A DNA stretch of 64,000 nucleotides from Petrolisthes cinctipes (Eukaryota; Arthropoda; Malacostraca; Decapoda; Porcellanidae), in NCBI GenBank assembly GCA_033782935.1, contig JAWQEG010000004.1:248001-312000 (forward strand). The letters are read 5' to 3'. This document shows, piece after piece, positions 1 to 13,911 of this stretch. Numbering within the stretch: position 1 is the first letter of the stretch; each line of letters starts with the position of its first letter. The notes below the pieces were generated by a model. The model saw only the letters and a list, made by a program, of their open reading frames with translations, was not told where the DNA came from and searched no databases. Both the position numbers and the translations under genes were made by a program.

Positions 1-3000
1 AAATATTCTAGCACTGAGTAGGCATGTACAGATCGCTTCTGGGACCCCTAAATATCGAATTTTCGGGTGTTTTGGGCCTTAATTTGAGATATCGCCTTTT
101 TGGCACCTAAAATATCGATTTTTAGCATGTTTTTAGCCTATATTTTGAAAATATTCTAGCACTGAGTAGGCATGTACAGATTGCTTCTGGGACCCCAAAA
201 TATTGACTTTTCGGGTGTTTTGAGCCTGAATTTAAGATATATAAGGGTACAGAAGATACATGCACATATTGACTTTTGGCATCTAAAATATTGATTTTCA
301 GCATGTTTTGGGCATGTATTTTGAAAATATTCTAATAAGGAGTAGGCATGTACAGATCGCTTCTGGGACTCCAAAATATCGAATTTTCGGGTGTTTTGAG
401 CCTGAATTTGAGATATAAACGAGTATAGAAGATTCATACACATATTGACTTTGGGCACCAAAAATATCGATTTTCAGCATGTTTTGGGCCTGAATTTTGA
501 AAATACTCTAACACGGAGTAGGCATGTACAGATCGCTTCTGGGACCCCAAAATATCGAATTTTCGGGTGTTTTGGGCCTGAATTTGAGATATCGCCTTTA
601 CGCACTTAAAATATCGATTTTTAGCATGTTTTGAGCCTATATTTTCAAAATATTCTAGCACTGAGTAGGCATGTACAGTTCGCTTCTGGGACCCAAAAAT
701 ATCGAATTTTCGGGTGTTTAGGGCCATAATTTGAGATATAAACGGGTACAGAAGATGCATGCACATATCGACTTTTAAGCACCTAAAATATCGATTTTCA
801 GTATGTTTTTGGCCTGTATTTTGAAAATACTCTAACACGGAGTAGGCATGTACAGATCGCTTCTGGGACCCCTAAATATCGAATTTTCGGGTGTTTTGGG
901 CCTTAATTTGAGATATCGACTTTTTGGCACCTAAAATATCGATTTTTAGCATGTTTTTAGCCTATATTTTGAAAATATTCTAGCACTGAGTAGGCATGTA
1001 CAGATTGCTTCTGGGACCCCAAAATATTGACTTTTCGGGTGTTTTGAGCCTGAATTTAAGATATATAAGGGTACAGAAGATACATGCACATATTGACTTT
1101 TGGCATCTAAAATATCGATTTTCAGCATGTTTTGGGCATGTATTTTGAAAATACTCTAATGAGGAGTAGGCATGTACAGATCGCTTCTGGGACCCCAAAA
1201 TATCGAATTTTCGGGTGTTTTGAGCCTGAATTTGAGATATAAACGAGTATAGAAGATGCATACACATATTGACTTTGGGCACCAAAAATATCGATTTTCA
1301 GCATGTTTTGTGCCTGAATTTTGAAAATACTCTAACACGGAGTAGGCATGTACAGATCGCTTCTGGGATCCCAAAATATCGAATTTTCGGGTGTTTAGGG
1401 CCAGAATTTGAGATATAAACGGGTACAGAAGATGCATGCACATATCGACTTTTGGGCACCTAAAAGATCGATTTTCAGTATGTTTTTGGCCTGTATTTTG
1501 AAAATACTCTAACACGGAATAGGCATGTACAGATCCCTTCTGGGACCCCTAAATATCGAATTTTCGGGGGTTTCGGGCCTTAATTTGAGATATCGACTTT
1601 TTGGTACCTAAAATATCGATTTTTAGCATGTTTTTAGCCTATATTTTGAAAATATTCTAGCACTGAGTTGGCGTGTACAGATTGCTTCTGGGACCCCAAA
1701 ATATTGAATTTTCGGGTGTTTTGAGCCTAAATTTGAGATATAAACGGGTACAGAAGATGCATGCACATATCGACTTTTGGGCACCTAAAAGATCGATTTT
1801 CAGTATGTTTTTGGCCTGTATTTTTAAAATACTCTAACACGGAGTAGGCATGTACAGATCGCTTCTGGGACTCCAAAATATCGAATTTTCGGGTGTTTTG
1901 AGCCTGAATTTGAGATATAAACGAGTATAGAAGATTCATACACATATTGACTTTGGGCACCAAAAATATCGATTTTCAGCATGTTTTGGGCCTGAATTTT
2001 GAAAATACTCTAACACGGAGTAGGCATGTACAGATCGCTTCTGGGACCCCAAAATATCGAATTTTCGGGTGTTTTGGGCCTGAATTTGAGATATCGCCTT
2101 TACGCACTTAAAATATCGATTTTTAGCATTTTTTGAGCCTATATTTTCAAAATATTCTAGCACTGAGTAGGCATGTACAGTTCGCTTCTGGGACCCAAAA
2201 ATATCGAATTTTCGGGTGTTTAGGGCCAGAATTTGAGATATAAACGGGTACAGAAGATGCATGCACATATCGACTTTTAAGCACCTAAAATATCGATTTT
2301 CAGTATGTTTTTGGCCTGTATTTTGAAAATACTCTAACACGGAGTAGGCATGTACAGATCGCTTCTGGAACCCCTAAATATCGAATTTTCGGGTGTTTTG
2401 GGCCTTAATTTGAGATATCGACTTTTTGGCACCTAAAATATCGATTTTTAGCATGTTTTTAGCCTATATTTTGAAAATATTCTAGCACTGAGTAGGCATG
2501 TACAGATTGCTTCTGGGACCCCAAAATATTGACTTTTCGGGTGTTTTGAGCCTGAATTTAAGATATATAAGGGTACAGAAGATACATGCACATATTGACT
2601 TTTGGCATCTAAAATATCGATTTTCAGCATGTTTTGGGCATGTATTTTGAAAATACTCTAATGAGGAGTAGGCATGTACAGATCGCTTCTGGGACCCCAA
2701 AATATCGAATTTTCGGGTGTTTTGAGCCTGAATTTGAGATATAAACGAGTATAGAAGATGCATACACATATTGACTTTGGGCACCAAAAATATCGATTTT
2801 CAGCATGTTTTGTGCCTGAATTTTGAAAATACTCTAACACGGAGTAGGCATGTACAGATCGCTTCTGGGATCCCAAAATATCGAATTTTCGGGTGTTTAG
2901 GGCCAGAATTTGAGATATAAACGGGTACAGAAGATGCATGCACATATCGACTTTTGGGCACCTAAAAGATCGATTTTCAGTATTTTTTTGGCCTGTATTT

Positions 3001-4490
3001 TGAAAATACTCTAACACGGAATAGGCATGTACAGATCCCTTCTGTGACCCCTAAATATCGAATTTTCGGGTGTTTTGGGCCTTAATTTGAGATATCGACT
3101 TTTTGGTACCTAAAATATCGATTTTTAGCATGTTTTTAGCCTATATTTTGAAAATATTCTAGCACTGAGTAGGCGTGTACAGATTGCTTCTGGGACCCCA
3201 AAATATTGAATTTTCGGGTGTTTTGAGCCTAAATTTGAGATATAAACGGGTACAGAAGATGCATGCACATATCGACTTTTGGGCACCTAAAAGATCGATT
3301 TTCAGTATGTTTTTGGCCTGTATTTTGAAAATACTCTAACTCGGAGTAGGCATGTACAGATCGCTTCTGTGACCCCAAAATATCGAATTTTCGGGTGTTT
3401 TGAGCCTGAATTTGAGATATAAACGGGTACTGAAGATGCATGCACATATCGACTTTTAAGCACCTAAAACATCGATTTTGAGCATGTTTTGGGCCGGTAT
3501 TTTGAAAATACTCTAACACGGAGTAGGCATGTACACATCGCTTGTAAGACCCCAAAATATCGAATTTTCGGGTGTTTTGGGCCTGAATTTGAGATATCGC
3601 CTTTACGCACCTAAAATATCGATTTTTAGCATGTTTTGAGCCTATATTTTGAAAATATTCTAGCACTGAGTAGGCATGTACAGATCGCTTCTGGGACCCC
3701 TAAATATCGAATTTTCGGGTGTTTTGGGCCTTAATTTGAGATATCGACTTTTTGGCACCTAAAATATCGATTTTTAGCATGTTTTTAGCCTATATTTTGA
3801 AAATATTCTAGCACTGAGTAGGCATGTACAGATTGCTTCTGGGACCCCAAAATATTGACTTTTCGGGTGTTTTGAGCCTGAATTTAAGATATATAAGGGT
3901 ACAGAAGATACATGCACATATTGACTTTTGGCATCTAAAATATTGATTTTCAGCATGTTTTGGGCATGTATTTTGAAAATATTCTAATAAGGAGTAGGCA
4001 TGTACAGATCGCTTCTGGGACTCCAAAATATCGAATTTTCGGGTGTTTTGAGCCTGAATTTGAGATATAAACGAGTATAGAAGATTCATACACATATTGA
4101 CTTTGGGCACCAAAAATATCGATTTTCAGCATGTTTTGGGCCTGAATTTTGAAAATACTCTAACACGGAGTAGGCATGTACAGATCGCTTCTGGGACCCC
4201 AAAATATCGAATTTTCGGGTGTTTTGGGCCTGAATTTGAGATATCGCCTTTACGCACCTAAAATATCGATTTTTAGCATGTTTTAAGCCTATATTTTGAA
4301 AATATTCTAGCACTGAGTAGGCATGTACAGATCGCTTCTGGGACCCAAAAATATCGAATTTTCGGGTGTTTAGGGCCAGAATTTGAGATATAAACGTGTA
4401 CAGAAGATGCATGCACATATCGACTTTTAAGCACCTAAAAGATCGATTTTCAGTATGTTTTTGGCCTGTATTTTGAAAATACTCTAACAC
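1..4490 (-). repeat. Repeat pair at 3,652-bp spacing
   Basis: Bases 1 to ~840 match ~3,653 to ~4,490 with a shift of 3,652 bp, including the LC variant with ATATATAAGGGTAC and the AATAAGGAGTAGG variant. The shift is made of 9-mer, 8-mer and 5-mer HOR intervals, so the pair reflects copying of a whole multi-HOR block. A few substitutions separate the copies toward the right end. Confidence 0.75.
340..3372 (-). repeat. 9-mer HOR, 1,502-bp spacing, two copies
   Basis: About 340-1,870 matches about 1,842-3,372 with a shift of 1,502 bp. Monomer lengths measured from base 888 to base 2,390 are 148, 176, 176, 177, 148, 177, 176, 147 and 177, i.e. six L and three S. Copies are nearly identical, including a GACTCC variant. 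Edges are approximate because flanking monomers are related. Confidence 0.85.
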
Positions 4491-7400
4491 GGAGTAGGCA
4501 TGTACAGATCGCTTCTGGGACCATTAAATATCGAATTTTCGGGTGTTTTGGGCCTGAATTTGAGATATCGCCTTTACGCACCTAAAATATCGATTTTTAG
4601 CATGTTTTCAGCCTATATTTTGAAAATATTCTAGCACTGAGTAGGCATGTACAGATCACTTCTGGGACCCCAAAATATCGAATTTTCGGGTGTTTTGAGC
4701 CTGAATTTGAGATATAAACGAGTACAGAAGATGCATGCACATATCGACTTTTGGGCACCTATAATATCGATTTTGAGCATGTTTTGAGCCTATTTTTTGA
4801 AAACATTCTTGCATTGAGTAGGCATGTACAGTTCGCTTCTGGGACCCCAAAATATCGAATTTTCGGGTGTTTTGAGCCTGAATTTGAGATATAAACGAGT
4901 ATAGAAGATGCATACACATATTGACTTTGGGCACTTAAAATATCGATTTTCAGTATGTTTTTGGCCTGTATTTTGAAAATACTCTAACACGGAGTAGGCA
5001 TGTACAGATCGCTTCTGGGACCCCTAAATATCGAATTTTCGGGTGTTTTAGGCCTTAATTTGAGATATCGACTTTTTGGCACCTAAAATATCGATTTTTA
5101 GCATGTTTTTAGCCTATATTGTGAAAATATTCTAGCACTGAGTAGGCATGTACAGATTGCTTCTGGGACCCCAAAATATTGACTTTTCGGGTGTTTTGAG
5201 CCTGAATTTAAGATATATAAGGGTACAGAAGATACATGCACATATTGACTTTTGGCATCTAAAATATCGATTTTCAGCATGTTTTGGGCATGTATTTTGA
5301 AAATACTCTAATGAGGAGTAGGCATGTACAGATCGCTTCTGGGACCCCAAAATATCGAATTTTCGGGTGTTTTGAGCCTGAATTTGAGATATAAACGAGT
5401 ATAGAAGATGCATACACATATTGACTTTGGGCACCAAAAATATCGATTTTCAGCATGTTTTGTGCCTGAATTTTGAAAATACTCTAACACGGAGTAGGCA
5501 TGTACAGATCGCTTCTGGGATCCCAAAATATCGAATTTTCGGGTGTTTAGGGCCAGAATTTGAGATATAAACGGGTACAGAAGATGCATGCACATATCGA
5601 CTTTTGGGCACCTAAAAGATCGATTTTCAGTATGTTTTTGGCCTGTATTTTGAAAATACTCTAACACGGAGTAGGCATGTACAGATCGCTTCTGGGACCC
5701 CAAAATATCGAATTTTCGGGTGTTTTGGGCCTGAATTTGAGATATCGCCTTTACGCACCTAAAATATTGATTTTTAGCATGTTTTGAGCCTATATTTTGA
5801 AAATATTCTAGCACTGAGTAGGCATGTACAGATCGCTTCTGGGACCCAAAAATATCGAATTTTCGGGTGTTTAGGGCCAGAATTTGAGATATAAACGTGT
5901 ACAGAAGATGCATGCACATATCGACTTTTAAGCACCTAAAAGATCGATTTTCAGTATGTTTTTGGCCTGTATTTTGAAAATACTCTAACACGGAGTAGGC
6001 ATGTACAGATCGCTACTGGGACCATTAAATATCGAATTTTCGGGTGTTTTGGGCCTGAATTTGAGATATCGCCTTTACGCACCTAAAATATCGATTTTTA
6101 GCATGTTTTCAGCCTATATTTTGAAAATATTCTAGCACTGAGTAGGCATGTACAGATCACTTCTGGGACCCCAAAATATCGAATTTTCGGGTGTTTTGAG
6201 CCTGAATTTGAGATATAAACGAGTACAGAAGATGCATGCACATATCGACTTTTGGGCACCTATAATATCGATTTTGAGCATGTTTTGAGCCTATTTTTTG
6301 AAAACATTCTTGCATTGAGTAGGCATGTACAGTTCGCTTCTGGGACCCCAAAATATCGAATTTTCGGGTGTTTTGAGCCTGAATTTGAGATATAAACGAG
6401 TATAGAAGATGCATACACATATTGACTTTGGGCACTTAAAATATCGATTTTCAGTATGTTTTTGGCCTGTATTTTGAAAATACTCTAACACGGAGTAGGC
6501 ATGTACAGATCGCTTCTGGGACCCCTAAATATCGAATTTTCGGGTGTTTTAGGCCTTAATTTGAGATATCGACTTTTTGGCACCTAAAATATCGATTTTT
6601 AGCATGTTTTTAGCCTATATTTTGAAAATATTCTAGCACTGAGTAGGCATGTACAGATTGCTTCTGGGACCCCAAAATATTGACTTTTCGGGTGTTTTGA
6701 GCCTGAATTTAAGATATATAAGGGTACAGAAGATACATGCACATATTGACTTTTGGCATCTAAAATATCGATTTTCAGCATGTTTTGGGCATGTATTTTG
6801 AAAATACTCTAATGAGGAGTAGGCATGTACAGATCGCTTCTGGGACCCCAAAATATCGAATTTTCGGGTGTTTTGAGCCTGAATTTGAGATATAAACGAG
6901 TATAGAAGATGCATACACATATTGACTTTGGGCACCAAAAATATCGATTTTCAGCATGTTTTGTGCCTGAATTTTGAAAATACTCTAACACGGAGTAGGC
7001 ATGTACAGATCGCTTCTGGGATCCCAAAATATCGAATTTTCGGGTGTTTAGGGCCAGAATTTGAGATATAAACGGGTACAGAAGATGCATGCACATATCG
7101 ACTTTTGGGCACCTAAAAGATCGATTTTCAGTATGTTTTTGGCCTGTATTTTGAAAATACTCTAACACGGAATAGGCATGTACAGATCCCTTCTGGGACC
7201 CCTAAATATCGAATTTTCGGGTGTTTTGGGCCTTAATTTGAGATATCGACTTTTTGGTACCTAAAATATCGATTTTTAGCATGTTTTTAGCCTATATTTT
7301 GAAAATATTCTAGCACTAAGTAGGCATGTACAGATCGCTTCTGGGACCCCAAAATATCGAATTTTCGGGTGTTTTGGGCCTGAATTTGAGATATCGCCTT

Positions 7401-8935
7401 TACGCACCTAAAATATCGATTTTTAGCATGTTTTGAGCCTATATTTTGAAAATATTCTAGCACTGAGTAGGCATGTACAGATCGCTTCTGGGACCCAAAA
7501 ATATCGAATTTTCGGGTGTTTAGGGCCAGAATTTGAGATATAAACGTGTACAGAAGATGCATGCACATATCGACTTTTAAGCACCTAAAAGATCGATTTT
7601 CAGTATGTTTTTGGCCTGTATTTTGAAAATACTCTAACACGGAGTAGGCATGTACAGATCGCTTCTGGGACCATTAAATATCGAATTTTCGGGTGTTTTG
7701 GGCCTGAATTTGAGATATCGCCTTTACGCACCTAAAATATCGATTTTTAGCATGTTTTCAGCCTATATTTTGAAAATATTCTAGCACTGAGTAGGCATGT
7801 ACAGATCACTTCTGGGACCCCAAAATATCGAATTTTCGGGTGTTTTGAGCCTGAATTTGAGATATAAACGAGTACAGAAGATGCATGCACATATCGACTT
7901 TTGGGCACCTATAATATCGATTTTGAGCATGTTTTGAGCCTATTTTTTGAAAACATTCTTGCATTGAGTAGGCATGTACAGTTCGCTTCTGGGACCCCAA
8001 AATATCGAATTTTCGGGTGTTTTGAGCCTGAATTTGAGATATAAACGAGTATAGAAGATGCATACACATATTGACTTTGGGCACTTAAAATATCGATTTT
8101 CAGTATGTTTTTGGCCTGTATTTTGAAAATACTCTAACACGGAGTAGGCATGTACAGATCGCTTCTGGGACCCCTAAATATCGAATTTTCGGGTGTTTTA
8201 GGCCTTAATTTGAGATATCGACTTTTTGGCACCTAAAATATCGATTTTTAGCATGTTTTTAGCCTATATTTTGAAAATATTCTAGCACTGAGTAGGCATG
8301 TACAGATTGCTTCTGGGACCCCAAAATATTGACTTTTCGGGTGTTTTGAGCCTGAATTTAAGATATATAAGGGTACAGAAGATACATGCACATATTGACT
8401 TTTGGCATCTAAAATATCGATTTTCAGCATGTTTTGGGCATGTATTTTGAAAATACTCTAATGAGGAGTAGGCATGTACAGATCGCTTCTGGGACCCCAA
8501 AATATCGAATTTTCGGGTGTTTTGAGCCTGAATTTGAGATATAAACGAGTATAGAAGATGCATACACATATTGACTTTGGGCACCAAAAATATCGATTTT
8601 CAGCTTGTTTTGTGCCTGAATTTTGAAAATACTCTAACACGGAGTAGGCATGTACAGATCGCTTCTGGGATCCCAAAATATCGAATTTTCGGGTGTTTAG
8701 GGCCAGAATTTGAGATATAAACGGGTACAGAAGATGCATGCACATATCGACTTTTGGGCACCTAAAAGATCGATTTTCAGTATGTTTTTGGCCTGTATTT
8801 TGAAAATACTCTAACACGGAATAGGCATGTACAGATCCCTTCTGGGACCCCTAAATATCGAATTTTCGGGTGTTTTGGGCCTTAATTTGAGATATCGACT
8901 TTTTGGTACCTAAAATATCGATTTTTAGCATGTTT
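4190..8935 (-). repeat. HOR block with 1,501-bp (9-mer) and 1,649-bp (10-mer) spacing
   Basis: About 4,190-5,670 matches 5,690-7,170 (shift 1,501 bp), and about 5,670-7,280 matches 7,320-8,930 (shift 1,649 bp). The second spacing is the first plus one S monomer (148 bp). The marker LC monomer with ATATATAAGGGTAC lies near 5,216, 6,717 and 8,366. Each unit also holds the GGGACCATTAAA variant (near 4,519, 6,019, 7,669). Confidence 0.82.
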
Positions 8936-11650
8936 TTAGCCTATATTTTGAAAATATTCTAGCACTAAGTAGGCATGTACAGATTGCTTCTGGGACCCCA
9001 AAATATCGAATTTTCGGGTGTTTAGGGCCAGAATTTGAGATATAAACGGGTACAAAAGATGCATGCACTTATCGACTTTTGGGCACCTAAAAGATCGATT
9101 TTCAGTATGTTTTTGGCCTGTATTTTGAAAATACTCTAACACGGAGTAGGCATGTACAAATCGCTTCTGGGACCCCTAAATATCGAATTATCGGGTGTTT
9201 TGGGACTGAATTTGAGATATCGACTTTTTGGCACCTAAAAGATCGATTTTTAGCATGTTTTTAGCCTATATTTTGAAAATATTCTAGCACTGAGTAGGCA
9301 TGTACAGATTGCTTCTTGGACCCCAAAATATTGAATTTTCGGGTGTTTTGAGACTGAATTTGAGATATAAACGGGTACAGAAGATACATGCACATATTGA
9401 CTTTGGGCATCTAAAATATCGATTTTCAGAATGTTTTGGGCCTGTATTTTGAAAATACTCTAACACGGAGTAGGCATGTATAGATCGCTTCTGGGACCCC
9501 AAAATATCAAATTTTCGGGTGTTTTGGGCCTGAATTTGAGATATCGCCTTTACGCACCTAAAATATCGATTTTTAGCATGTTTTGAGCCTATATTTTGAA
9601 AATATTCTAGCACTGAGTAGGCATGTACAGATCGCTTCTGGGACCCCAAAATATCGAATTTTCGGGTGTTTTGAGCTTGAATTTGAGATATAAACGAGTA
9701 CAGAAGATGCATGCACATATCTACTTTTGGGAACCTAAAATATCGATTTTGAGCATGTTTTGAGCCTATATTTTGAAAACATTCTAGCACTGAGTAGACA
9801 TGTACAGATCGCTTCTGGGACCCAAAAATATCGAATTTTCGGGTTTTTAGGGCCAGAATTTGAGATATAAACGGGTACAGAAGATGCATGCACATATCGA
9901 CTTTTAAGCACCTAAAAGATCGATTTTCAGTATGTTTTTGGCCTGTATTTTGAAAATACTCTAACACGGAGTAGGCATGTACAGATCGCTTCTGGGACCA
10001 TTAAATATCGAATTTTCGGGTGTTTTGGGCCTGAATTTGAGATATCGCCTTTACGCACCTAAAATATCGATTTTTAGCATGTTTTGAGCCTATATTTTGA
10101 AAATATTCTAGCACTGAGTAGGCATGTACAGATCGCTTCTGGGACCCCAAAATATCGAATTTTCGGGTGTTTTGAGCCTGAATTTGAGATATAAACGAGT
10201 ACAGAAGATGCATGCACATATCGACTTTTGGGCACCTAAAATATCGATTTTGAGCATTTTTTGAGCCTATATTTTGAAAAAATTCTTGCAATGAGTAGGC
10301 ATGTACAGTTCGCTTCTGGGACCCCAAAATATCGAATTTTCGGGTGTTTTGAGCCTGAATTTGAGATATAAACGAGTATAGAAGATGCATACACATATTG
10401 ACTTTGGGCACCTAAAATATCGATTTTCAGCATGTTTTGGGCCAGAATTTTTAAAATACTCTAACATGTAGTAGGCATGTACAGATAGCTTCTGGGACCC
10501 CAAAATATCGAATTTTCGGGTGTTTAGGGCCAGAATTTGAGATATAAACGGGTACTGAAAGTGCATGCACATATCGACTTTTTGGCACCTAAAACATCGA
10601 TTTTGAGCATGTTTTTGGCCTGTATTTTGAAAATACTCTAACACGGAGTAGGCATGTACAGATCGCTTCTGGGACCATTAAATATCGAATTTTCGGGTGT
10701 TTTGGGCCTTAATTTGAGATATCGCCTTTACGCACCTAAAATATCGATTTTTAGCATGTTTTGTGCCTATATTTTGAAAATATTCTAGCACTGAGTAGGC
10801 ATGTACAGATCGCTTCTGGGAACCCAAAATATCGAATTTTCGGGTGTTTAGGGCCAGAATTTGAGATATAAACGGGTACTGAAAGTGGATGCACATATCG
10901 ACTTTTGGGCACCTAAAAGATCGATTTTCAGTATGTTTTTGGCCTGTATTTTGAAAATACTCTAACACGGAATAGGCATGTACAGATCCCTTCTGGGACC
11001 CCTAAATATCGAATTATCGGGTGTTTTGGGCCTTAATTTGAGATATCGACTTTTTGGTACCTAAAATATCGATTTTTAGCATGTTTTTAGCCTATATTTT
11101 GAAAATATTCTAGCACTAAGTAGGCATGTACAGATCGCTTCTGGGACCCCAAAATATCGAATTTTCGGGTGTTTTGAGCCTGAATTTGAGATATAAACGA
11201 GTATAGAAGAAGCATACACATATTGACTTTGGGCACCAAAAATTTCGATTTTCAACATGTTATAGGCCTGAATTTTGAAAATACTCTAACACGGAGTAGG
11301 CATGTACAGATCGCTTCTGGGACCCCAAAATATCGAATTTTCGGGTGTTTAGGGCCAGAATTTGAGATATAAACGGGTACAGAAGATGCATGCACATATC
11401 GACTTTTGGGCAACTAAAAGATCGATTTTAAGTATGTTTTTGGCCTGTATTTTGAAAATACTCTAACATGGAGTAGGCATGTACAGATCGCTTCTGGGAC
11501 CCCTAAATATCGAATTTTCGGGTGTTTTGGGACTGAATTTGAGATATCGACTTTTTGGCACCTAAAATATCGATTTTTAGCATGTTTTTAGCCTATATTT
11601 TGAAAATATTCTAGCACTGAGTAGGCATGTACAGATTGCTTCTGGGACCC
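8936..11650 (-). repeat. Mixed monomers, no clean HOR
   Basis: Ordinary L/S monomers related to the neighbouring HORs but without an obvious tandem period of their own. Includes the rare LC2 branch at 11,076-11,258 (TTTCGATTTTCAACATG on the plus strand) that is also present in the right arm. Nothing other than satellite was seen. Confidence 0.75.
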
Positions 11651-13911
11651 CAAAATATCGAATTTTCGGGTGTTTTGAGCTTGAATCTGAGATATAAACG
11701 AGTACAGAAGATGCATGCACATATCGACTTTTGGGCACCTAAAATATCGATTTTCAGCATGTTTTGAGCCTATATTTTGAAAACATTCTAGCACAGAGTA
11801 GGCATGTACAGATCGCTTCTGGGACCCAAAAATATCGAATTTTCGGGTGTTTAGGGTCAGAATTTGATATATAAACGGGTACTGAAGATGCATGCACATA
11901 TCGACTTTTAAGCACCTAAAAGATCGATTTTCAGTATGTTTTTGGCCTGTATTTTGAAAATACTCTAACACGGAGTAGGCATGTACAGATCGCTTCTGGG
12001 ACCCCTAAATATCGAATTTTCGGGTGTTTTGAGCCTTAATTTGAGATATCGACTTTTTGGCACCTAAAATATCTATTTTTAGCATGTTTTTAGCCTGTAT
12101 TTTGAAAATATTCTAGCACTGAGTAGGCATGTACAGATTGCTTCTGGGACCCCAAAATATTGACTTTTCGGGTGTTTTGAGCCTGAATTTAAGATATATA
12201 AGGGTACAGAAGATACATGCACATATTGACTTTTGGCATCTAAAATATCGATTTTCAGCATGTTTTGGGCATGTATTTTGAAAATACTCTAATAAGGAGT
12301 AGGCATGTACAGATCGCTTGTGGGACCCCAAAATATCAAATTTTCGGGTGTTTTGAGCCTAAATTTGAGATATAAACGGGTACTGAAGATGAATGCACCT
12401 ATCGACTTTTGGGCACCTAAGAGATCGATTTAGAGCATGTTTTGGGCCTGTATCTTGAAAATACACTAACACGGAGTAGGCATGTACAGATCGCTTCTGG
12501 GACCATTAAATATCGAATTTTCGGGTGTTTTGGGCCTTAATTTGAGATATCGTCTTTACGCACCTAAAATATCGATTTTTAGCATGTTTTTAGCCTATAT
12601 TTTGAAAATATTCTAGCACTGAGTAGGCATGTACAGATTGCTTCTGGGACCCCAAAATATTGAATTTTCGGGTGTTTTGAGCCTGAATTTGAGATATAAA
12701 CGGGTACAGAAGATACATGCACATATTGACTTTGGGCATCTAAATTATCGATTTTCAGCATGTTTTTGGGCCTGTATTTTGAAAATACTCTAACACCGAG
12801 TAGGCATGTACAGATCGCTTCTGGGACCCCAAAATATCGAATTTTCGGGTGTTTTGGGCCTGAATTTGAGATATCGCCTTTACGCACTTGAAATATCGAT
12901 TTTTAGCATGTTTTGAGCCTATATTTTCAAAATATTCTAGCACTGAGTAGGCATGTACAGATCACTTCTGGGACCCCAAAATATCGAATTTTCGGGTGTT
13001 TTGAGCTTGAATCTGAGATATAAACGAGTACAGAAGATGCATGCACATATCGACTTTTGGGCACCTAAAATATCGATTTTGAGCATGTTTTGAGCCTATA
13101 TTTTGAAAACATTCTAGCACAGAGTAGGCATGTACAGATCGCTTCTGGGACCCAAAAATATCGAATTTTCGGGTGTTTAGGGTCAGAATTTGATATATAA
13201 ACTGGTACTGAAGATGCATGCACATATCAACTTTTAAGCACCTAAAAGATCGATTTTCAGTATGTTTTTGGCCTGTATTTTGAAAATACTCTAACACGGT
13301 GTAGGCATGTACAGATCGCTTCTGGGACCCCTAAATATCGAATTTTCGGGTGTTTTGAGACTTAATTTGAGATATCGACTTTTTGGCACCTAAAATATCG
13401 ATTTTTAGCATGTTTTTAGCCTGTATTTTGAAAATATTCTAGCACTGAGTAGGCATGTACAGATTGCTTCTGGGACCCCAAAATATTGACTTTTCGGGTG
13501 TTTTGAGCCTGAATTTAAGATATATAAGGGTACAGAAGATACATGCACATATTGACTTTTGGCATCTAAAATATCGATTTTCAGCATGTTTTGGGCATGT
13601 ATTTTGAAAATACTCTAATAAGGAGTAGGCATGTACAGATCGCTTCTGGGACCCCAAAATATCAAATTTTCGGGTGTTTTGAGCCTAAATTTGAGATATA
13701 AACGTTTACTGAAGATGAATGCACATATCGACTTTTGGGCACCTAAGATATCGATTTAGAGCATGTTTTGGGCCTGTATCTTGAAAATACACTAACACGG
13801 AGTAGGCATGTACAGATCGCTTCTGGGACCATTAAATATCGAATTTTCGGGTGTTTTGGGCCTTAATTTGAGATATCGCCTTTACGCACCTAAAATATCG
13901 ATTTTTAGCAT
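11650..13911 (-). repeat. 8-mer HOR pair, 1,326-bp spacing
   Basis: About 11,650-12,585 matches 12,976-13,911 with a shift of 1,326 bp (five L plus three S by length). Shared rare variants include GAGCTTGAATCTGAGAT, GATATATAAAC and TAGAGCATGTTTTGGG. Confidence 0.82.
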
